From positions 17,082-81,081 of the forward strand of contig NZ_FQYW01000017.1 in assembly GCF_900141865.1 (NCBI RefSeq): a stretch of 64,000 nucleotides of DNA. Direction: 5' to 3'. The notes below the pieces were generated by a model. It saw only the letters and a list, made by a program, of their open reading frames with translations, searched no databases and was not told the origin of the DNA. This stretch comes from Anaerovibrio lipolyticus DSM 3074 (lineage in GTDB: Bacteria; Bacillota; Negativicutes; Selenomonadales; Selenomonadaceae). Positions 51,285-61,071 of the stretch are shown one piece after another. The translations under genes and the position numbers were made by a program. Each line of letters starts with the position of its first letter. Within the stretch, counting starts at the first letter, position 1.

Positions 51285-53780
51285 TCAATTAGACTTATGC
51301 TGCCCCAGCTTTTCAGCAATTTTTCTCCGCAGCATCTCTTCAAATTCATCCTTGCCATTCTGAAGTACAACCTCAACAGTGAGGATAAGTACAGGAATCT
51401 GCTTTTCATCAGGCACCGCCGCCAAAAATTCCATTGGCAGCTTAACAGCATCCTTTTCAGTGGTTACAATAGCCTCAGCCCCCTGACGGACAGCCTGCTC
51501 CATAGCATCCACCATTTCCTCCTGGGTGTATTCATGATGGTCTGGGAAACGGAAGCTCTCAATGATTTCCGCACCAGCACTGGCCACAGTCTGCTCAAAG
51601 GAAGCAGGATTACCAATTGCCGAAAGGGCCACCACCTTCTTATCCTTAATAGCAGAAATGGACATTCCCTCACTGGCCACATTGCGCTTCCAATCACACA
51701 GCTCAATGCAGGACTGAGGATGATGAATACTTTCCACTACAGTAGGATTGCTGCCATACTTGGCAATTTGGTCCCTAATATATTTCTTAAACCCTGGCAG
51801 ACCTTGGTCCACCTTGGTCATAAGACATACATCTGCACGCTCCAAATGAGTAATAGGCTCACGGAGAGTGCCCCTTGGCAATACATGCCCATTACCAAAA
51901 AGATTTACGGAGTCAATAAGCACCACATCAAGGTCACGGGCCAGCTTCCAATGCTGGAAGCCATCATCAAGAATAGCCACTTCAGCCCCAAAATGCTCTA
52001 TGGCGTACTGACCGGTTTTATAACGGTCACGACCAATCAACACTGGCACCTCCGGCAAATGCTTGGCCAACATATAGGCTTCATCACCGGCCTGATCAGC
52101 CTCCATATAAATATGATTGCCATCAGATACCAGACCAACCTCTCCCTGCCACTTGGCACGATAGCCCCGGTTAAGAATAACTACCTTATAGCCCATATCA
52201 CGGATATATTTGGCCAGGCGCTGGGCCGTAGGGGTCTTACCAGTACCACCTACAGTAATATTACCCAAGCTGATTACAAAGCAGCCCAGCTTGTTTGTCT
52301 TTAAAATTCCAAACTTATAGCTGTCCAGCTTTAAGTTTACAAGCATACTGTAAACCTTGGAAAGGATAAACAGAATTGCCATTACACAACGGGTAAAAAA
52401 GCCCTGTGGCTCCTTATTATGGATAATCTGCATGAAATAGGTCTGGAAGTTTTCCAATTTATCAGTGGCCTTGACCTTGTTCATTTCCACCTTGGTAAGG
52501 AGATCATTGAGAATCACAGCCGTTCTATGGGCTGCACCCTTGTTTTCCTTACATATGGCCAAGGTTTCTGCTTCCATGCGATGGCGCTCCTCATCATCCC
52601 TAAAGAGGTGCAAGGCCTCCACCGCCAAATCATCCCCAGACTTAACAGTAATTACAGCATTGCGGTTCTTAAAAAGTAGATGAGTATCCTTGAAATTCTG
52701 CATATTTTCTCCCACAATAATAGCCTTTCCGTGGGCCGCAGGCTCCAGTATGTTATGACCACCGTGAGGAATCAAGGTACCACCAACAAAAATAACATCA
52801 CCTACGCTGTACATCTTTCCCAACTCACCAATGGTGTTAAGAATAACCACATCATGATCAGTGGTAAAATTCTCCTGCAGCTGAGTTCTGGTTACAGCCT
52901 TAAAGCAATACTCATCACAAAGTGCCAATATGGCGTTTGTACGAAGAATGGCTCGGGGAGCTATTACCAGCTTCGCCTTAGGATAAATACGGCGTATTTC
53001 ATTAAAGGCCTTTAACACATGCTCCTCTTCCCCCTTATGGGTGGAGCCTGCCAAAAATACCCCCTGATTATCCTTGAGCCCCAGCTCTAACAGCAAATTA
53101 TGCTTTTCCTCTGGACTGACATCAGTGTAAGTTTGGTCAAACTTGGTATTTCCGGTAACGGTTACCAAATCCGGGTCAGCCCCCAGCTTTAGAATATTTT
53201 CTGCGTCCACATTGGACTGCATGGCAAATACCTTTATGGAGCTGAGGATTTCATCCCAAAGGCCCATCATATAGCGATAGCGTTTTGTACTCTTATCACT
53301 GATGCGGCCATTTACCATGAGCACCGGAATATCCAGCTTTTTGCAGGCCCTAAGAAAATTTGGCCACAGCTCCGTTTCCACCGGCATAAAAACCCGTGGA
53401 CGAACTCTATACAAAAGATTGGCCGAGAGCCATGGTAAATCAAACGGAAAGTGAATTATGCTGTCCGCATCCTTAATGATGCGGTTAGCCATTTCATAGC
53501 CACTGTTTGTAAATACAGATACAAGTATAGGACTCTGAGGAAATTCCTTGTGAAATTCCTTTATCAGTGGGCTGGCCGCCACAATCTCCCCAACGGAGGC
53601 GGCATGAACCCATATACAATTTTTGCGGGCAACCTTATCAAGGGCATGCTTGGGCAAAAATCCCAGCTGCTGTTTGATTCGTTCCACGAATCCCTTTTCC
53701 CGGACTCCCCGTATGCAGAATACCGGTATCATCAAAATGACCACCAGTACACCTACAATATTGTACACTAAATGGAGCAT
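51285..53780 (-). CDS. waaA-lpxK: Fused Kdo transferase (WaaA) and lipid A 4'-kinase (LpxK)
   Basis: An 831-aa protein joining two normally separate enzymes. Residues about 1-430 are WaaA: a membrane anchor (VGVLVVILMIPVFCIRGV), the catalytic Glu in VHAASVGEIVAASPL, VMPVETELWPN-like (FMPVETELWPNFLRACKKLD), and VGGTLIPHGGHNILEPAAHG. Residues about 470-831 are LpxK: a short membrane helix, then Walker A ISLGNITVGGTGKTPTAQRL, AILDDGFQHWKLARDLDVVL and VVALSAIGNPASFEQTV. The linker is near MNKVKATDKLENFQTYF. No stop or frameshift separates them. The product would 4'-phosphorylate the lipid A disaccharide and then add Kdo at the inner membrane. Confidence 0.95.
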   Translation of the reverse strand: MLHLVYNIVGVLVVILMIPVFCIRGVREKGFVERIKQQLGFLPKHALDKVARKNCIWVHAASVGEIVAASPLIKEFHKEFPQSPILVSVFTNSGYEMANRIIKDADSIIHFPFDLPWLSANLLYRVRPRVFMPVETELWPNFLRACKKLDIPVLMVNGRISDKSTKRYRYMMGLWDEILSSIKVFAMQSNVDAENILKLGADPDLVTVTGNTKFDQTYTDVSPEEKHNLLLELGLKDNQGVFLAGSTHKGEEEHVLKAFNEIRRIYPKAKLVIAPRAILRTNAILALCDEYCFKAVTRTQLQENFTTDHDVVILNTIGELGKMYSVGDVIFVGGTLIPHGGHNILEPAAHGKAIIVGENMQNFKDTHLLFKNRNAVITVKSGDDLAVEALHLFRDDEERHRMEAETLAICKENKGAAHRTAVILNDLLTKVEMNKVKATDKLENFQTYFMQIIHNKEPQGFFTRCVMAILFILSKVYSMLVNLKLDSYKFGILKTNKLGCFVISLGNITVGGTGKTPTAQRLAKYIRDMGYKVVILNRGYRAKWQGEVGLVSDGNHIYMEADQAGDEAYMLAKHLPEVPVLIGRDRYKTGQYAIEHFGAEVAILDDGFQHWKLARDLDVVLIDSVNLFGNGHVLPRGTLREPITHLERADVCLMTKVDQGLPGFKKYIRDQIAKYGSNPTVVESIHHPQSCIELCDWKRNVASEGMSISAIKDKKVVALSAIGNPASFEQTVASAGAEIIESFRFPDHHEYTQEEMVDAMEQAVRQGAEAIVTTEKDAVKLPMEFLAAVPDEKQIPVLILTVEVVLQNGKDEFEEMLRRKIAEKLGQHKSN

Positions 53781-53811
53781 AGAATAGTTTTCTCCTCAAA
53801 ATTACCAATAG

Positions 53812-55542
53812 TTATGCATTACTGTTGCGGAACTGAATGTTGTAAAGATTACTGTAAAGACCATCCTTGGCCAGCAGCTCCTCATGGGTACCATGCTCAA
53901 TAACATGGCCATTTTCCACAACAAAAATCTGGTCTGCATTAAATATAGTAGACAGGCGATGGGCAATAACGAAGGAGGTTCTCCCCACCATCAGCTTGTC
54001 CAAAGCATCCTGTACGATTTTCTCACTTTCTGTATCAAGGGCAGAGGTGGCCTCGTCCAAAATCAGAACCCGTGGATTTTTCAAAATGGCTCTGGCAATG
54101 GCCAAACGCTGGCGTTGACCACCTGACAGATTCAATCCGCGCTCACCGATTTTGGTATTATAGCCCTCAGGCAACTCCTGAATAAACTCATCAGCATTGG
54201 CAGCCTTGGAAGCCTCGATGATTTCCTCGTCGGTGGCGTCTAATCGTCCATAACGGATATTTTCCATCACTGTAGTGCTAAAAAGCATGGTTTCCTGTGG
54301 TACCAGACCAATCTGCTCACGAAGAGAATCAGTGGTAACCTCCCGCACATCATAACCATCAATGGAAATGGAGCCGGAATCTATATCATAAAATCTAGGT
54401 ATCAAATTAGCAATAGTGGATTTACCGCTGCCGCTTGGTCCCACCAAGGCAATCATCTGACCAGGCTCTGCAGTAAGACTCACATTGGAAAGAGCCGCCT
54501 GCCCTTCCTTATAGGAGAAGGTAACATTATCAAATACCACCTTGCCCTCTATTTTAGGAAGAACCTTGGAATCAGGACCATCCTTAATCTGCTCGTCCAT
54601 ATCCATAACGCCAAATACACGCTCAGCTGCCGCCATAGCCTTCTGAATTGCACCATAAACACGGCTAAGACGCTTTACAGGATTTGCCAAATTAACGGCA
54701 TAGGTAAGGAATGCCACCAGCTCACCGGCGGTAATGGTTCCATTAACAACCTCATAGCCACCGAACCACACGATGAAGGTTACAGCCACAGCCGCCAAAA
54801 ACTCCACAGTTGGGGTAAGTAAGCTCATGAGCTTAACATTCTTCATGGCCGCCTGAAAATTCAGCACATTCTGATGATCAAAGCGCTTAATCTCATAGGC
54901 TTCACGAACAAAGGATTTTACCACTCGAATGGCCGCTATACTTTCCTGAAGCATGGAAGTAATATCCGCCATACGCTCCTGAATAAGAGAACCGGAGGAT
55001 TTCAGCTTCCGGCCAAAAATCTTCATGGCATAACCAACTAAAGGAATGGTCATCAAAGTCAACAAGCTGAGACGCCAATCCAAATAAACCATCATTACCA
55101 GGGAACCCACCAGTATGGAGGCCTCTGTAACCATCTCAATCAGGTTATTAACAATGGCACTTTGCATGGCCGATACATCGTTGGTAATATAGCTCATTAC
55201 AGTACCAGTCTGCTGCTTATCATAGTAGGAAAGAGGCATTTTCTGGAACTTGCGGAACAAAATGCTGCGCACATCGATAATAACCTTCTCACCAACATAA
55301 GAAACCAAATAGCTTTGGCCGTAGTAAAACACACCTCTAATGAACATTACTACCAAAATACCAAGGGCAATAAGGTTCAGCATGTACATATCCCTTTCCA
55401 TGAGCACCTTATCAATCATGTCCTTGATAATCCATGGAAGATACAGATTGGCTCCTGCAGCCATAATAATACAAAATACTGCCGCCACCAGTCTTCTGGT
55501 ATATGGCTTTATATACATAAGCAAACGCTTATAATTCTTCAT
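53812..55542 (-). CDS. msbA: Lipid A flippase MsbA-like ABC exporter
   Basis: A 576-aa half-transporter. Six membrane helices lie in residues about 1-310, followed by an ATPase with Walker A MIALVGPSGSGKSTIANL, the signature LNLSGGQRQRLAIARAIL and Walker B VLILDEATSALDTES. It is set between lpxB and waaA-lpxK, so it most likely flips core lipid A to the periplasmic face. Sequence alone cannot exclude a drug exporter. Confidence 0.92.
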   Translation of the reverse strand: MKNYKRLLMYIKPYTRRLVAAVFCIIMAAGANLYLPWIIKDMIDKVLMERDMYMLNLIALGILVVMFIRGVFYYGQSYLVSYVGEKVIIDVRSILFRKFQKMPLSYYDKQQTGTVMSYITNDVSAMQSAIVNNLIEMVTEASILVGSLVMMVYLDWRLSLLTLMTIPLVGYAMKIFGRKLKSSGSLIQERMADITSMLQESIAAIRVVKSFVREAYEIKRFDHQNVLNFQAAMKNVKLMSLLTPTVEFLAAVAVTFIVWFGGYEVVNGTITAGELVAFLTYAVNLANPVKRLSRVYGAIQKAMAAAERVFGVMDMDEQIKDGPDSKVLPKIEGKVVFDNVTFSYKEGQAALSNVSLTAEPGQMIALVGPSGSGKSTIANLIPRFYDIDSGSISIDGYDVREVTTDSLREQIGLVPQETMLFSTTVMENIRYGRLDATDEEIIEASKAANADEFIQELPEGYNTKIGERGLNLSGGQRQRLAIARAILKNPRVLILDEATSALDTESEKIVQDALDKLMVGRTSFVIAHRLSTIFNADQIFVVENGHVIEHGTHEELLAKDGLYSNLYNIQFRNSNA

Positions 55543-55545
55543 TTA

Positions 55546-56703
55546 CTAACTAACCTCCAGGCGGCTTTTACCATATCTCTCTGCCGCCGCTAAAATTTTC
55601 TCTGCTACTCTGACTGCCGCACCGGGCTTCCCCAGCTTGGACACAGCCTCCTTCAGCCCATCAAGAACCTTGTCACGGAAGCCTTCTTCAGCATAATATT
55701 TCCTTGCTTCATCAAAAATTCTCTCCCCGGTAACCTCATCCTGCAAAAGCTCTCTTTGCACCTGACGCCCCACTAAAATATTGGGCAAAGTAAAGAATTC
55801 AATATCCACCAACAGCTTGCCAATGGCATAGTTCAAGGCTGCCATTTTATAAAGGCATACGCATGGAAGCCCTAATAGAGCCGCCTCCATAACTACAGTA
55901 CCAGAAGCAGCAATGGCAAACTCCCCAATAATCATCAAATCATAATTCTTATCCTCAGTGTAATGAATATTCACCTTATATTGGGAGGCAATATCTGTAA
56001 TCAGCCCCTTGTCTATCCCCGGTGCCACCGGCAAATAAAACTCCAGGCTGTCATTTTCCTGCTTTAAAAGCTCTGCTGCACTAAGCATAGCCGGCAACAG
56101 CATATTAATCTCCTGCTTGCGGGATCCCGGCAACAGAATTACGGGATTTTTTCCCTCGGCTACTCCAAAATACTCTCTGGCCTCCGCCTTGGTCATACTC
56201 GGCTTAACCGTATCCACCAGTGGATTGCCATTGAAGGAAATATTGGCTCCTGCCGCCTCATATACAGGCAATTCAAAGGGGAATATAGCCGCAAATTCAT
56301 CGGCAATGGCGGCACATTTCTTGGCACGACCCTTACGCCATGCCCAAGCCGACGGTGGGATGTAAGAAAATACCGGTATTCCCATAGCCTTGGCTTTTTT
56401 TGCCAAACGCCAGTTAAAATCAGGATAATCTATCAGCACCAGAATGTCTGGCCTCTCCGCCTTCATGAAAGCCTCCAGCTTATCCAAAAGAGCGAATATC
56501 CTGCGAAGGTTTTTTATGACCTCCCAAACCCCCATAATACTGTATTCACGCATATCAGAGCATATACGAACACCTGCCGCCGCCATCTTAGGACCACCGA
56601 AGCCAATAAGCTCAGCCTCAGGACATTTTTCCAAAACAGCCCTGGCAAGACTCTCCCCATGCACATCCCCAGAGGGTTCTCCCGCAGAAAACATTATTTT
56701 CAT
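55546..56703 (-). CDS. lpxB: Lipid A disaccharide synthase
   Basis: A 385-aa GT19 enzyme that joins lipid X and UDP-diacylglucosamine. Motifs are MFSAGEPSGDVHGESLARAV, VLIDYPDFNWRLAKKAKAMG, YIPPSAWAWRKGRAKKCA, LLPGSRKQEINMLLPAMLSA and AIAASGTVVMEAALLGLPCV. The length is typical. It is the first gene after a promoter at 56761-56789, separate from lpxI. Confidence 0.96.
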   Translation of the reverse strand: MKIMFSAGEPSGDVHGESLARAVLEKCPEAELIGFGGPKMAAAGVRICSDMREYSIMGVWEVIKNLRRIFALLDKLEAFMKAERPDILVLIDYPDFNWRLAKKAKAMGIPVFSYIPPSAWAWRKGRAKKCAAIADEFAAIFPFELPVYEAAGANISFNGNPLVDTVKPSMTKAEAREYFGVAEGKNPVILLPGSRKQEINMLLPAMLSAAELLKQENDSLEFYLPVAPGIDKGLITDIASQYKVNIHYTEDKNYDLMIIGEFAIAASGTVVMEAALLGLPCVCLYKMAALNYAIGKLLVDIEFFTLPNILVGRQVQRELLQDEVTGERIFDEARKYYAEEGFRDKVLDGLKEAVSKLGKPGAAVRVAEKILAAAERYGKSRLEVS

Positions 56704-56760
56704 TGTAGCCCCCCTCCCTAAATTTGCGCATAAAAATCCATTAAAAAAGCATTACAATAT

Positions 56761-56789
56761 ATTATCGCATATTTTATTCTTACATACAA
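56761..56789 (-). promoter_or_regulatory. Promoter of the lpxB-msbA-waaA/lpxK-kds-lpt unit
   Basis: Minus-strand TTGTAT (56789-56784), 17-nt spacer, GATAAT (56766-56761), 58 nt upstream of the lpxB ATG. It lies directly after the lpxI terminator. Confidence 0.68.
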
Positions 56790-56790
56790 C

Positions 56791-56819
56791 ACAAAAGGGA
56801 CCGAAATCTTCCAGTCCCT
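56791..56819 (-). terminator. Terminator after lpxI
   Basis: Minus-strand AGGGAC/GTCCCT stem (56819-56814, 56801-56796) with a 12-nt loop, followed by TTTGTGTTG. It splits the lpx cluster into two transcription units. Confidence 0.72.
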
Positions 56820-56839
56820 AAAATATTCCGCACAATATT

Positions 56840-57649
56840 TTATTCCATAACAGCGATGGCAATGTCATTGGCATCCGCCATTTCAATAACCTTTGCCCTG
56901 TCCACCAGCAAGGTTCTGCCGGCTTCAATAACCAAAGCCTTGGCTCCCACAGAAATCATACTTTCAAGAGTAGTAGTGCCCACGGCTGGAACATCAAAGC
57001 GCAAATCCTGATTTGGCTTTGCCACCTTGGCCACCACAGCACCACCTCGGGCCAACTCACCACCACGGCGAATGCAGGCATCTGTACCTTCGATTGCTTC
57101 CAAGGCCATAACACCCAGCTGTTTTACCACAGCAGTCTGCCCCACATCCAGACGGCCGATTTCCCGGGCCATCTCCATACCGAACTTCATGTCCTTGATT
57201 TCCTCATCAGTAGGCTGTCTTTTGGTAAGAACCCCCACCTCCGGCATCAAGGACTTTATAAGAGCTGTCTGATCAAAAGCCTCCAGATTATCCTTGGCCA
57301 ACTCTTTAATAAAGGCCAGCATCAAAGTATCATCCTTGCGGTCAGGCAAAGTAAATATCAAAGAGAGCATTCTCAAATCAGGCTGAACGTGCTGTCCACT
57401 GTATAGAATCTCCTTGGTAACCTTACCAATCATAGTTACCTTCTGAACTCCATTTTCCTTCAGATAGTCAATGATAGCCTGCAGCTGAGCCACATTTATA
57501 TCCTTATAGCCTGCAGTACAGCTTTTAAGCTCCTCATCCACTCCAGGAACCAGACCCACACAATATACCTCATAGCCCATAGCCTTAGCAGCCATTGCAC
57601 ATTCCACCGGCAATCTGCCCACACCAGCCAAAAGACCAATCTTTTCCAT
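56840..57649 (-). CDS. lpxI: UDP-2,3-diacylglucosamine pyrophosphatase LpxI
   Basis: A 269-aa protein of the DUF1009/LpxI family, which makes lipid X from UDP-2,3-diacylglucosamine where LpxH is absent. The N-terminus is MEKIGLLAGVGRLPVECAMA, then MIGKVTKEILYSGQHVQPDL and a C-terminal catalytic region with FDVPAVGTTTLESMISVGAK. The ATG at 57649 is six bases after GGAGG, while the ATG at 57655 touches it. It is last in the lpxL-lpxC-fabZ-lpxA-lpxI unit. Confidence 0.93.
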   Translation of the reverse strand: MEKIGLLAGVGRLPVECAMAAKAMGYEVYCVGLVPGVDEELKSCTAGYKDINVAQLQAIIDYLKENGVQKVTMIGKVTKEILYSGQHVQPDLRMLSLIFTLPDRKDDTLMLAFIKELAKDNLEAFDQTALIKSLMPEVGVLTKRQPTDEEIKDMKFGMEMAREIGRLDVGQTAVVKQLGVMALEAIEGTDACIRRGGELARGGAVVAKVAKPNQDLRFDVPAVGTTTLESMISVGAKALVIEAGRTLLVDRAKVIEMADANDIAIAVME

Positions 57650-57664
57650 ACCCATCCTCCGATA

Positions 57665-58504
57665 TTATCCCTCAGAATCGTCCCCAGCCTTGGAGCTGTG
57701 CTTGACATTCGGACGGCAAATACCACGATCCGCATTTCTGAGGAAGTTTAACAAATGCTCAATTTCTTCACAGGAGTCAACCTGCTCCTCAATGGCCTCA
57801 ATAGCCTCCGGCAAACGAAGTCCTGAGCGATATAGGAATTTATAAGCCTGCTTTATCTTGCTGCGGTTCTCAGCGCTAATGCCCGCTCTGGACATCCCCA
57901 CGCTGTTAAGACCACAGGCCCTTGCAGGGGAACCATCCACAATAGTAAATGGAACAATATCATGAATATTACGGGACATGCCACTGACCATAGCATTACG
58001 GCCGATACGCACAAACTGATGCACGCCAGCCATACCACCGATAACAGCCCTGTCCTCTACGATTACATGACCAGCCACCATAGCGGCATTAGCCATGACA
58101 ATATTGTTGCCTAAAACACAGTTATGAGCCACATGCACATAGGCCATCAGCAGACAATCATCACCAATACGGGTAACCTCATCCTCACCACAGGCGCGGT
58201 GAATGGTGCAGAACTCGTGGATTTTGGTACGATTACCAATCTCCACAAAGCTGCGCTCCCCTTTAAATTTAAGGTCCTGTGGCTCCTCGCCAATGGAGGC
58301 ACCCTGGAAAATATGGCAATCCTGACCAATCTTTGTCCAGCCCGTAATAACAACGTTAGGGCCTATCTCTGTGCCGTCACCAATCTCTACATGTTCACCA
58401 ATAACCGTAAATGGCCCAATTTTTACATTTTTTCCCAGCTTTGCGTTGGGATGAACCACGGAAAACTTATGTATATCAGCAACAGAATTATTATTATCTG
58501 TCAT
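57665..58504 (-). CDS. lpxA: UDP-N-acetylglucosamine acyltransferase
   Basis: A 279-aa left-handed beta-helix enzyme with many hexapeptide repeats (GKNVKIGPFTVIGEHVEIGD). The catalytic His lies in LMAYVHVAHNCVLGNNIVM, and VIGGMAGVHQFVRIGRNAMV is typical. A C-terminal helical domain (YKFLYRSGLRLPEAIEAIEE) follows. It catalyses the first step of lipid A synthesis. The 174-nt gap to fabZ upstream shows only a small GCCC/GGGC hairpin and a CGTTTTAAACG-like palindrome. Confidence 0.97.
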   Translation of the reverse strand: MTDNNNSVADIHKFSVVHPNAKLGKNVKIGPFTVIGEHVEIGDGTEIGPNVVITGWTKIGQDCHIFQGASIGEEPQDLKFKGERSFVEIGNRTKIHEFCTIHRACGEDEVTRIGDDCLLMAYVHVAHNCVLGNNIVMANAAMVAGHVIVEDRAVIGGMAGVHQFVRIGRNAMVSGMSRNIHDIVPFTIVDGSPARACGLNSVGMSRAGISAENRSKIKQAYKFLYRSGLRLPEAIEAIEEQVDSCEEIEHLLNFLRNADRGICRPNVKHSSKAGDDSEG

Positions 58505-58678
58505 AAAAAATTACACTCCTTTAGTATGCCCCCAGGGCCTAAAACAGTCCAAACTCACTGCTATAGTGTATAAGTCATGGAACAGCCCCATATTGCTACA
58601 TGTGATTTTCACTCGTTTTAAACGAATTTCGGGCAAATACTAAATCTTTTCTCTGTTTTTCTCTATTTTTCTTCTAAA

Positions 58679-59119
58679 TTACTCATTTGCTGGCTGCTGC
58701 AGAGCAAAAGTGAAATCACCCTGAGCGGCAAAAACGCCATCTACAAAGGATTCAGCGTGAAGTCTGCCGTAGTCACCATGAACCTTCATCAGCTCAGCCT
58801 TCATCACAAGCTGGTCTCCAGGCACAACAGGCTTCTTGAACTTAATATTATCCATGCCGCCGAAAAGAGCAATCTTTCCGCGATTTTCCTCAGGATAAAG
58901 CATAGCAATACCACCCACCTGGGCCATAGCCTCCAGAATGAGCACCCCTGGCATAATAGCCTGATGAGGGAAATGACCACGGAACTGTGGCTCATTATAG
59001 GTTACATTCTTAATGCCGGTGGCAGACTTAAATGGATCAATCTCAATAATACGGTCAACCAATAAAAATGGTGCGCGATGTGGCAAAATTTTCTTGATTT
59101 CATCGATTTCCAATACCAT
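58679..59119 (-). CDS. fabZ: 3-hydroxyacyl-ACP dehydratase FabZ
   Basis: A 146-aa hot-dog-fold enzyme. The active-site His is in GHFPHQAIMPGVLILEAMAQ, together with the catalytic Glu of LEAMAQ. The N-terminus has ILPHRAPFLLVDRIIEIDP. It dehydrates 3-hydroxyacyl-ACP in fatty acid synthesis and competes for the hydroxyacyl-ACP that LpxA uses, so its location between lpxC and lpxA is functional. The length is standard. Confidence 0.97.
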   Translation of the reverse strand: MVLEIDEIKKILPHRAPFLLVDRIIEIDPFKSATGIKNVTYNEPQFRGHFPHQAIMPGVLILEAMAQVGGIAMLYPEENRGKIALFGGMDNIKFKKPVVPGDQLVMKAELMKVHGDYGRLHAESFVDGVFAAQGDFTFALQQPANE

Positions 59120-59172
59120 ATTAATACCTTCTTCCTCTTTCCAATTCTAAATAAGTTTATTACTAAAATATC

Positions 59173-60000
59173 TTACTTGCAAAATTTCTCAGCCAAATGC
59201 TTTGACATGGTGGTATTCAAGGCATGGCCTGATTTAACGGCGATAAAATGCCCCCTGATGAAGCCAGCCAGTCTGAGATCTCCCACAATATCCAAAATCT
59301 TGTGGCGAACCAGCTCATCCGGGTATCTCAGTTTATTCATCCAGCCCTCATCATTATAGACGATAACATTTTCCATGGTACCGCCTAATCCCAAGCCCAT
59401 TTTACGTAAGGCCTCCACCTCTGCCTCATAGGCAATAGTTCTGGCAGCCCCTACCTCTTTGATATACTCCTCAGTGGTAATCTCATAGTCACCATACTGA
59501 ATGCCAATAAGAGGATGAGGATTAATGGAGGTGAAGCTTACCCTGAAACCATCATAAGGCACAGCCAGAATAAACTTGTCACCATCATCCACCCGATACA
59601 GCTTATCAATAATTATTTCATGGCGTGGAGCCTCCAGCTCCTTTACGCCGGCCTGAGCAATGAGCTCGCAAAAAACCTTTGAACTTCCGTCAGCCACCGG
59701 TGGCTCCTCAGAGTCAATAAGCACACGACAATTATCTATTTTCATTGCATTAAATGCAGACATGAGATGCTCAATAGTGAACATCTTGATGCCATTATCT
59801 TCAATCGTAGTAGCCCTGAGAGTAGAGGTAACATTTACCGCCTTGGCCTCCACCTGAGGTGAACCCTCCAGGTCGTTTCTCACAAATACGATCCCCGTAT
59901 CCGCCTCCGTCGGCTGTAAGGTCATATGTACATCTACACCAGAGTGCAACCCCACTCCCACATAACTAATTTCGGAGTTAAGGGTAGTCTGTTTTATCAA
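59173..60000 (-). CDS. lpxC: UDP-3-O-acyl-GlcNAc deacetylase
   Basis: A 275-aa zinc deacetylase and the committed step of lipid A synthesis. Zinc ligands are His in FTIEHLMSAFNAM and His/Asp in VRHKILDIVGDLRLAG, with the catalytic His in GHFIAVKSGHALNTTMSKH. The start appears to be TTG at 60000, 7 nt after AAGGAGGG. It is separate from fabZ here, not fused as in some phyla. Confidence 0.97.
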   Translation of the reverse strand: MIKQTTLNSEISYVGVGLHSGVDVHMTLQPTEADTGIVFVRNDLEGSPQVEAKAVNVTSTLRATTIEDNGIKMFTIEHLMSAFNAMKIDNCRVLIDSEEPPVADGSSKVFCELIAQAGVKELEAPRHEIIIDKLYRVDDGDKFILAVPYDGFRVSFTSINPHPLIGIQYGDYEITTEEYIKEVGAARTIAYEAEVEALRKMGLGLGGTMENVIVYNDEGWMNKLRYPDELVRHKILDIVGDLRLAGFIRGHFIAVKSGHALNTTMSKHLAEKFCK

Positions 60001-60090
60001 ATTCAGCCCTCCTTGACATCATACATTATTTTCAATGACACAATACTTCATTTTCAATTATACAAAATAATAGGCAATAGTGCAAAAATC

Positions 60091-60969
60091 CTAGTCCAGT
60101 CCTATATTCCGCACAGATTTCCAACGGTCATGAAGCCAAAACCAGTCCTCAGGATATTCCCGAATGTGGCTCTCCAAAAGATTCATCACTTGCTGGGTTG
60201 CTTTTTCAATATCAGCTTTTTTATCCTTTGTTTGATCCACATATATTGGCGGGTAAATAGTAATATGATGTCCCCCATCAGAACGATGAGTTATCTGCCC
60301 ATGAAAAATTGGAGCCTTTTGGGAACGAGCAATAGTGGCAGGACCAACAAAGCAATTAGTCTTTCTATTAAAGAAATTAAGGATTATTCCATCTCGTAAG
60401 CTTGGATCCTGATCTGTAATCAGACCAATCATCCAACCTTCCTTTATCATCTTAAACATTTCCCTTACTCCACTGGTGTATGTAATGTGCATTCCCACAA
60501 GAGTACGGTACTCATTTATAAACCGATCCATGGCACTATCCTTCTGCTTTCTGGCAACACCTACAAGTGGTACTCCATACTGGGCCAGTGCAGCCCCCAT
60601 AAGCTCCCAGCTATCACTGTGGGATGTGGCAATTACAGCACCCTGCTTCTTATCAATGGCCTCCTGCAAATACTCCAGGCCATCAATAGTAACATATTTT
60701 TTTATGTAATCACCCTTAATAAGCTCAGGGTAACGAAGCACCTCCATTAGCATGGGTCCAAACTGTACCCAAGAGGCTTTGGCAATTCTCTCTGCCTCCC
60801 CGGCATCCACCCCCAGACAACGGATAATGTTATCGTAGGCCATGAACTTTCTCTTTTTAGGCACTACAATCCAAGTGAGTTTCCCCAGCACTTTTCCAAA
60901 GCCATTACAGCTTTCCATAGAAAAAAGACAAGCCAACCAACTAACAAATTTCATAATATAGTATGCCAT
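60091..60969 (-). CDS. LpxL/HtrB-type lipid A acyltransferase (second copy)
   Basis: A 292-aa acyltransferase of the same superfamily as the gene at 47163. The catalytic HX4E is in VIATSHSDSWELMGAALAQ, and GLITDQDPSLRDGIILNFFN and PEDWFWLHDRWKS are the other family motifs. An N-terminal helix anchors it. The ATG at 60969 follows AAAGGAC and is favoured over the start at 60990. It heads the lpxC-fabZ-lpxA-lpxI unit. Presence of two copies fits two late acylations. Confidence 0.9.
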   Translation of the reverse strand: MAYYIMKFVSWLACLFSMESCNGFGKVLGKLTWIVVPKKRKFMAYDNIIRCLGVDAGEAERIAKASWVQFGPMLMEVLRYPELIKGDYIKKYVTIDGLEYLQEAIDKKQGAVIATSHSDSWELMGAALAQYGVPLVGVARKQKDSAMDRFINEYRTLVGMHITYTSGVREMFKMIKEGWMIGLITDQDPSLRDGIILNFFNRKTNCFVGPATIARSQKAPIFHGQITHRSDGGHHITIYPPIYVDQTKDKKADIEKATQQVMNLLESHIREYPEDWFWLHDRWKSVRNIGLD

Positions 60970-61032
60970 ACTTAGTCCTTTCACATCCAACTACTAATCC
61001 ATATTGGACTAACAAAAACAACTATTTTTTGT

Positions 61033-61038
61033 TATAAT
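61033..61038 (+). promoter_or_regulatory. Extended -10 promoter of the membrane transferase gene
   Basis: TATAAT at 61033-61038 preceded by TGT (TGn motif), about 75 nt upstream of the ATG. A GTGAG/CTCAC hairpin at 61044-61060 follows. Confidence 0.5.
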
Positions 61039-61071
61039 AAGGCGTGAGTTTTTTACTCACATACTAAATAG

